This document shows, piece by piece, positions 59,511-64,000 of a stretch of 64,000 nucleotides of DNA. Numbering within the stretch: position 1 is the first letter of the stretch; each line of letters opens with the position of its first letter. The position numbers and the translations under genes are program-made. The stretch is taken from assembly GCF_003290085.1 (NCBI RefSeq), contig NZ_QMKJ01000002.1:186001-250000 (forward strand), in the 5' to 3' direction. The notes under the pieces are model-generated. The model made no database searches, had not been told where the DNA came from, and worked only from the letters and a program-made list of their open reading frames with translations. The stretch is from Aliidiomarina sp. B3213. GTDB taxonomy: Bacteria > Pseudomonadota > Gammaproteobacteria > Enterobacterales > Alteromonadaceae.

Positions 59511-60520
59511 TGAATTCCGTACCTCAAGTCTCGCTGCATATTGTCATAAATCCGCAATACCTCTTGAACATAATGCTGGCAATTATTAGTTGCTAAATTG
59601 TATTCAGGGCTAAAGTAAGTTTGGACACGCTCCTCAGCGTTTTTTAATAGTTCGTCGTCGTATTCCTTTGCTTCACACTGATAGCGGTCATCATCGTCTT
59701 CTTGAACAACACCAGGTCCAACTACGGCGTCGGTTTCTGAGAAATAACCACTATTTTCACCATTTTCATAGAAAATTTGATCGTGACGGAAGGGACCCCA
59801 CTGCTTGTTAAAATCCATTAATGGTCGACTGCAAATCTGTGCCAACCCTAATGGATCGATAAGGTTTACGGGGTTTCCTCCAACATAAACATAAGTATTA
59901 AAACCACCCGCAAGCCCAATCGGGTCGCTCTGCAAATACCGTCCTGTTTCGGGGTCATAATCACGATTGAGGTTGTACCAACTCTGCTTTTCGCTGTCCC
60001 AGTATTGGCCGGGACAAAATCGTATGGAACGATTTTGAACATGCGAAGCATGGCCCGCATGGGTGAAGGGCAGGATGCCCGTAATCAAGCCGATATTAAA
60101 TGCGCCAATAGAGCTAGAAACAACGTTTCTGACTCCAAAGGTTGTTGGCTCTGCTCGCCATACTACACTCTTGGAGCTGTTCGTAATCGCTTCAGGACGA
60201 CCTAGATGGTCGGTATGCACATAATAAAGGGTTGTTCCTTTGATATACCCGACCAAAGTGCCACCGAAATAGATGTAATACTTGGTATACTGGCCGTTAT
60301 TGCCTTCTGCCAGTAATTGACCGCTAGGGGAATAGATGAAGTCTGTGGCAGTTGCCGCACCGCCTGACTTACGAACACGTTGCCCTAATGCGTTATATAC
60401 ATAGTTTGTCGTTAGACTCGACCCTGCACCATATTGATATGTCATGCTCGCCATTCGGTTATCATCGTTGTACGTGTAGGTGCGTTGAAATACATTGCCG
60501 GCTTTATGTATAAGAATCAC
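59507..60520 (-). CDS. Orphan Rhs C-terminal module 1, NlpC/papain-like tip
   Basis: The 337-residue frame carries the end of an Rhs core: YYVHTDHLGRPEAITNSS, YDPETGRYLQSDPIGLAGG and the border DPLGLA. The tip is about 110 residues and has a His in RHDQIFY and NNCQHYVQEVL near the end, a pattern seen in permuted papain-like (NlpC/P60) cysteine peptidases. It lacks most of a full Rhs (over 1000 residues) and its GTG at 60520 overlaps the preceding stop, so it is an orphan cassette. A 72-base palindromic insertion in the core (60014-60085) keeps the frame and adds 24 residues. A chance of being silent is high. Confidence 0.7.
   Translation of the reverse strand: MILIHKAGNVFQRTYTYNDDNRMASMTYQYGAGSSLTTNYVYNALGQRVRKSGGAATATDFIYSPSGQLLAEGNNGQYTKYYIYFGGTLVGYIKGTTLYYVHTDHLGRPEAITNSSKSVVWRAEPTTFGVRNVVSSSIGAFNIGLITGILPFTHAGHASHVQNRSIRFCPGQYWDSEKQSWYNLNRDYDPETGRYLQSDPIGLAGGFNTYVYVGGNPVNLIDPLGLAQICSRPLMDFNKQWGPFRHDQIFYENGENSGYFSETDAVVGPGVVQEDDDDRYQCEAKEYDDELLKNAEERVQTYFSPEYNLATNNCQHYVQEVLRIYDNMQRDLRYGIQ
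60014..60085. repeat. 72-base palindrome-rich insertion within the Rhs core 1
   Basis: It is absent from the other Rhs copy at the same position (after 61655-61665), where the flanking sequence is continuous. It contains CAAAATCGT/ACGATTTTG (60015-60037), CATGC/GCATG (60040-60052) and GGGCA/TGCCC (60068-60080), so it resembles a REP or small mobile palindrome element. The length is a multiple of three and no stop is introduced, so the reading frame is preserved. Confidence 0.7.
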
Positions 60521-61095
60521 CCTGGAATCTCAGGCTTAAGAACTTGAATGTTATATTCTCGACCTTGGAACACGATAATTTTATCTTCTTCGGCTTCAGC
60601 TCTAAAAGACCCAATAGCTTTACCATTTGAATCAAAAACTCTCACATAAGAGACTGGTTGCTCCTCCACTTTATTCATAACTAACCAAAATATTGCATCA
60701 TCATCACTGACTCCAAAATATGAAATCGGTTCATGGTCTATCCTCTTAATCTCTCTTAGATTGGAATCAAAAAGATAACTGTTCTGAACAATATGGTGAG
60801 CGCTTTGACCCACTACGAGAATCCTTTCCTCGTTTTCCAAAAGGACGACCTCCCCTTCCATCGCCGGTGAAATCAATAGGTTTTCATCTTCGGTTACTGA
60901 CAAAAAGACGGTAGCTCCCTCGAAATTACTTATTGAATACTTAGATACTCCCCAATTCTCATTAAGAATTTCTAATTGGCAACTTTCTGGAGACACTTCG
61001 AGAATCTTCAAAATATTGTCATTACAATTTGATACACCACTTTCAGCGCCCAAAAATAGTGAAAGGCTCATCAAAAGTTTATTAACTACAGCCAC
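60517..61095 (-). CDS. Putative exported immunity protein of the Rhs tip 2
   Basis: I do not recognise the family. From a GTG at 61095, preceded by GGAGGGGATT, the protein has about 192 residues with a signal-like N-terminus (KLLMSLSLFLGAES) and two early Cys, so it is probably exported; an ATG at 61122 would be 9 codons longer. It starts inside the last codons of Rhs tip 2, which marks it as that toxin's partner. The soluble part reads like a beta-rich protein with acidic stretches. The immunity role is inferred. Confidence 0.6.
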   Translation of the reverse strand: MAVVNKLLMSLSLFLGAESGVSNCNDNILKILEVSPESCQLEILNENWGVSKYSISNFEGATVFLSVTEDENLLISPAMEGEVVLLENEERILVVGQSAHHIVQNSYLFDSNLREIKRIDHEPISYFGVSDDDAIFWLVMNKVEEQPVSYVRVFDSNGKAIGSFRAEAEEDKIIVFQGREYNIQVLKPEIPG

Positions 61096-61926
61096 AATCC
61101 CCTCCGCTATCAACCCAATCATTACCTTGGTGTGGATTGGAATGCATGCTATCTGTTTCGCCGAACATACTTGTCGCTACTCCATTACTGAGAGGGGACT
61201 GAGTTCCGGGGTCTACAATACCCCCAGACGAGTTTCTTCTTTCATGGTGTACATGAGGACCTGACGAGCGTCCATTTGTTGGATCAGCGTAGCTGCCAAT
61301 CACATCTCCAACATTCACAATAGTACCTACCGCTACAGTTGAACCTGGGTCCATATGGCCATATTGGTCATACGTTTGACCATCACTGTTCATAATGGAG
61401 ATTCTCCACCCTAAGCCAGTGTTTGGATTATTTGGGTCCTGATATCCCACTCGAAACACTCTCCCAGAAGTTAAGGATGAAACTTCTCGACATAGTCCTA
61501 GCTCATCAAAGAATATCAATGGATTCCCCTCTACATAAGCATAAGCATTCATCCCGCCAGCAAGCCCAATCGGGTCACTCTGCAAATACCGTCCTGTTTC
61601 TGGGTCGTAATCTCTGTTGAGGTTATACCAACTCTGTTTTTCACTATCCCAATATTGACCTGGGAAGCCGATATTAAATGCGCCAATAGAGCTAGAAACG
61701 ACGTTTCGTGTTCCAAAGGTTGTTGGCTCTGCTCGCCATACTACACTCTTTGAGCTGTTGGTAATCGCTTCTGGACGACCTAGATGGTCGGTATGCACGT
61801 AATAAAGCGTCGTTCCTTTGATATACACGACCAACGTGCCACCGAAGTAGATGTAATACTTGGTATACTAGCCGTTATTGCCTTCTGCCAGTAATTGACC
61901 GCTAGGTGAATAGATAATCTCTGTGG
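61082..61926 (-). pseudogene. Orphan Rhs C-terminal module 2 with M23-like tip, 5' end broken
   Basis: The 250-residue open part (61834-61082) has the Rhs core end DPETGRYLQSDPIGLAGG and a tip with YGHMDPGS and GPHVHHERR, the M23/LytM zinc peptidase HxH. The HxGxD motif is found at the C-terminal end (HSNPHQGNDW) rather than ahead of HxH, suggesting circular permutation. Rhs homology to copy 1 continues upstream to about 61926 but a TAG at 61868-61870 interrupts it where copy 1 has CAG, so the frame is broken and lacks a native start. A GTG or ATG inside might allow expression of the open part. Confidence 0.75.
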
Positions 61927-62144
61927 TTAGGTTATATCATGAACGCATTGCAAACCGAAAGCATGGACCTCGTGGTAACTGTTGAGGAGTGTCAACGATT
62001 GAATGAAACGAGTCTTTAGAAGTTCAAAGTCTATGAGGATGCGAGGAGCTGATTATCACTCAGCAGTTGAAACAACAGGCGATATGAATTATTTCCTAAT
62101 AAATGATCGCAATTGGGGGCGTCAGCATCAATTTAACGATTAAC
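61927..62144. other. Degraded stretch between the Rhs module and the nhaC remnant
   Basis: No gene is recognisable. Two short plus-strand frames (26 codons at 61939-62019, 34 codons at 62039-62143) have no good ribosome-binding site and no known similarity. The left edge is where Rhs homology stops and the right edge is where nhaC-like sequence begins, so this looks like decayed island DNA. Confidence 0.5.
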
Positions 62145-62201
62145 TTCCGCCGGCAAAAGCAGAGACGCTAGCAGGCTCAGCCAACCTAAATCAGAACTCA
62201 T
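62145..62201 (-). pseudogene. 5' remnant of a second nhaC-like gene
   Basis: From the ATG at 62201, the minus strand reads MSSDLGWLSLLASLL, against MSTELGWLSLLPSLL in the intact NhaC at 58727. Similarity ends after about 15 codons and a stop follows soon after. The 335-residue SGNH frame ends inside it. The intact gene lies 3.4 kb away on the same strand, on the other side of the Rhs island. Confidence 0.7.
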
Positions 62202-63144
62202 TAAAAATTCCTAATTCCTGGACAAGTATATAGGCCCCCACGGTCGAAACGTGGTCATCGTCGTAGTATAAAGGAGCTCCCTGAAAATGCGCAAAACAAC
62301 GTTCTTTCCGACGGTCACAAAAATACTCGTGAGGAAAAACCTGCTGAAGTTGGTTTGGGAATTGTTGCGCCACTTTAGCAACCGTATCCATAACCCCTTG
62401 GTTTCTCGTCATGTAAGACTGTAACGAAACTGACGCACTATAGCGATCGAGAGTTCCTTCATGCACATAAAGACTACGCAACTCATCTCCCACATTCCAA
62501 CCCATTTCGGGCACAGAGTGAACGAAAATAACGTTATAATTTGAATCAAGGAGTTCTAAAAGAATGCTTTCTAAACTAGCGCTTAACGCTTGCTCATGAC
62601 CAAGTGTTGCTGTTTCGGGGGTTGCAAACACTTGATACTCTTCCGGTTCTAGGCCTCCCTCACCGTTATTAAATCTTGTTGCGCTAAAGTGAATCCCCCA
62701 GCGCGCATGAATAATCAGCTCTTTAGGCAGCGCACCGGCCCTAGCTGCTTCGAGTATATGCCCACGAAACTGTTCACATTGAACATCCTTCTCTCGCGCG
62801 GGACTTCGTACGGCGAATTCAAAAGGAGGGCAACCGCTCATAGTCAAATTCATCCCAGTCAGAGTATGCTCTTCAGCTAGGGTTTTGACTGCATCCATCA
62901 GCACCATGGCATGGCTATCACCAATCACCGCAAAGTCGGCATCAGAAGCAAGGTTGGGCATCCCGAACACACAATGAGAAGTCAGTTGCTTTGCCCGTAA
63001 TGAACTATCAATACAGAGGTCATTTTCGGGTAAGTACCGTTGCGCCTCGTCAATTTGAGCCGCAACGAACCCCGTCTGTGGTGCTGCGCACGCAACCATA
63101 GCTAAAGCAATAAAGCCAAGCCAACATTTGCGTACTAACAACAA
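62191..63144 (-). CDS. SGNH-domain protein, possibly a lipoprotein
   Basis: This protein has the SGNH hydrolase features GDSHAMVL and YYDDDHVSTVGAYIL (Asp-x-x-His), as in the C-terminal part of OafA/YrhL-type acyltransferases, but no acyltransferase membrane part is present. The likely start is a TTG at 63144 or 63141, two bases after the guaA stop and preceded by GGGAG. The N-terminal signal then reads VRKCWLGFIALAMVAC, a possible lipoprotein signal. The longer open frame starts inside guaA and is unlikely. An O-acyl esterase or acyl transfer role on surface sugars is likely. Confidence 0.75.
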   Translation of the reverse strand: MLLVRKCWLGFIALAMVACAAPQTGFVAAQIDEAQRYLPENDLCIDSSLRAKQLTSHCVFGMPNLASDADFAVIGDSHAMVLMDAVKTLAEEHTLTGMNLTMSGCPPFEFAVRSPAREKDVQCEQFRGHILEAARAGALPKELIIHARWGIHFSATRFNNGEGGLEPEEYQVFATPETATLGHEQALSASLESILLELLDSNYNVIFVHSVPEMGWNVGDELRSLYVHEGTLDRYSASVSLQSYMTRNQGVMDTVAKVAQQFPNQLQQVFPHEYFCDRRKERCFAHFQGAPLYYDDDHVSTVGAYILVQELGIFNEF

Positions 63145-63145
63145 C

Positions 63146-64000
63146 TTACTCCCACTCAATGGTCGCAGGAGGCTTGCCCGAAATGTCATAAACCACACGA
63201 GAAATGCCGTCGATTTCGTTGATAATGCGGTTCGAAACGCGTTCCAACAACTCGTAAGGTAAGTGTGCCCAACGAGCGGTCATAAAGTCGATGGTTTCCA
63301 CAGCGCGTACAGCAACTACCCAGTCGTACTTACGTGCGTCGCCCATTACACCAACACTTTTCACGGGTAGGAATACCGCAAATGCTTGGCTTACTTTATG
63401 ATACCAATCGGCTTTGTGAAGCTCTTCAATGAAAATTGCGTCGGCTCTGCGCAATAAGTCGCAGTATTCCTTTTTCACTTCACCTAACACACGAACGCCT
63501 AAGCCTGGCCCTGGGAATGGGTGGCGATAAAGCATGTCGTAAGGCAAGCCTAGTTCGAGGCCAATTTTACGAACTTCGTCTTTAAACAGTTCGCGTAATG
63601 GCTCAACAAGACCCATCTTCATGTCTTCAGGTAAGCCGCCTACGTTATGGTGCGACTTAATCACGTGTGCTTTACCCGTTTTAGAACCTGCAGATTCAAT
63701 AACGTCTGGGTAAATAGTACCCTGTGCTAGCCAATCAACTTCCGTTAATTTCGAAGCTTCTTCGTCGAACACTTCAATAAACACTCGGCCGATAATTTTA
63801 CGTTTTGCTTCTGGCTCATCTTCGCCTGCAAGCGCAGACAAGAAACGGTCTTCCGCGTCAACGCGAATAATGTTCAAACCAAAATGGTCACCGAACATTT
63901 CCATCACTTGCTCACCTTCGTTTAAACGAAGCAAGCCGTTGTCTACAAAGACACAAGTAAGCTGAGAACCAATAGCACGGTGCAAAAGCATAGCGGTTAC
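63146..64000 (-). CDS. guaA: GMP synthase (glutamine-hydrolysing), C-terminal part
   Basis: The 284 codons visible are the ATP-pyrophosphatase and dimerisation domains of GuaA, which converts XMP to GMP. Recognisable are [29 protein letters not shown], the [10 protein letters not shown] segment, [14 protein letters not shown] and the terminal [13 protein letters not shown]. The N-terminal glutaminase domain lies beyond base 64000, so it is partial because of the window edge. The SGNH gene begins two bases after its stop. Confidence 0.96.
   Translation of the reverse strand, partial: VTAMLLHRAIGSQLTCVFVDNGLLRLNEGEQVMEMFGDHFGLNIIRVDAEDRFLSALAGEDEPEAKRKIIGRVFIEVFDEEASKLTEVDWLAQGTIYPDVIESAGSKTGKAHVIKSHHNVGGLPEDMKMGLVEPLRELFKDEVRKIGLELGLPYDMLYRHPFPGPGLGVRVLGEVKKEYCDLLRRADAIFIEELHKADWYHKVSQAFAVFLPVKSVGVMGDARKYDWVVAVRAVETIDFMTARWAHLPYELLERVSNRIINEIDGISRVVYDISGKPPATIEWE

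Larger units (their letters stand above)
59850..61926. repeat. Direct duplication of the Rhs core end
   Basis: About 420-500 bases of Rhs core are present twice in the same direction, at roughly 59850-60348 and 61505-61926, ending at the DPxGL border. DNA identity is high except for the 72-base insertion in copy 1. Such repeats let Rhs tips be exchanged by recombination. Confidence 0.8.

Noticed and set aside
60517-61834. Intact full-length Rhs gene
   Set aside because: Rhs homology stops near 61926 and an in-frame TAG lies at 61868-61870, so only a C-terminal piece is present.
61939-62143. Two short plus-strand frames of 26 and 34 codons
   Set aside because: They have no good ribosome-binding site or recognisable similarity and lie in decayed DNA.

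Overview
The window reads as part of a chromosome from a marine gammaproteobacterium of the Alteromonadales, most like Idiomarina or a close relative (inference). The grounds are polar-flagellum genes of the Vibrio/Shewanella type (multiple flagellins, flgT/flgP, FlgM/FliA and sigma-54 style promoters), pseudaminic-acid flagellin glycosylation genes, a CrbS/CrbR-type acetate system, and the neighbourhood guaA-(nhaC)-tadA-mltF-purL. Gene density is high. No tRNA, rRNA, CRISPR array or insertion sequence with a transposase was seen.

Layout. 1-210: end of rpsT and its terminator. 223-7823: flagellin glycosylation block (acyl carrier protein, pseB, pseC and two Maf/DUF115 glycosyltransferases that converge and overlap). 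7826-15524 (minus strand): fliT-like, fliS, fliD, flaG and four flagellin genes, with one unrecognised small gene between the last two. 15742-26560 (minus): flgL back to flgB, the rod, hook, rings and junction. 26705-32152: cheR and cheV, then flgA, flgM, flgN, flgP and flgT. 32156-38975 (minus): a DEDDh exonuclease, a cNMP/CBS/DUF294 regulator and two S9A peptidase lipoproteins. 39114-48882: an acetate module (sodium:solute symporter with its DUF4212 partner, CrbS-like kinase, CrbR-like regulator, acs and a DcaP-like porin). 49155-57318: smr, alkaline phosphatase, purL, mltF and tadA. 57315-64000: an NhaC-type antiporter, a remnant island of orphan Rhs C-terminal toxin/immunity modules, a fragment of a second nhaC start, an SGNH protein and the 3' part of guaA.

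How it works together. The left half supplies the outer parts of a glycosylated polar flagellum. Promoters can be read directly: sigma-28 sites (TAAAG-N11-GCCGATAA type) precede all four flagellins and flgM, and sigma-54 sites (GG-N10-GC) precede flgB and flgF. CGGCAA/TTGCCG dyads, possibly FlrC sites, recur in the flagellin gaps and upstream of flgB. A textbook sigma-54 site also lies on the opposite strand between flagellins 1 and 2 and is followed about 110 nt later by a hairpin with a T-run, which makes a candidate flagellar small RNA. The middle is a sense-import-activate circuit for acetate. The right end carries two Rhs tips that look like peptidoglycan-cleaving enzymes, one apparently a circularly permuted M23 peptidase. 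Each is followed by a putative exported immunity protein, and no full-length Rhs parent is present in the window.
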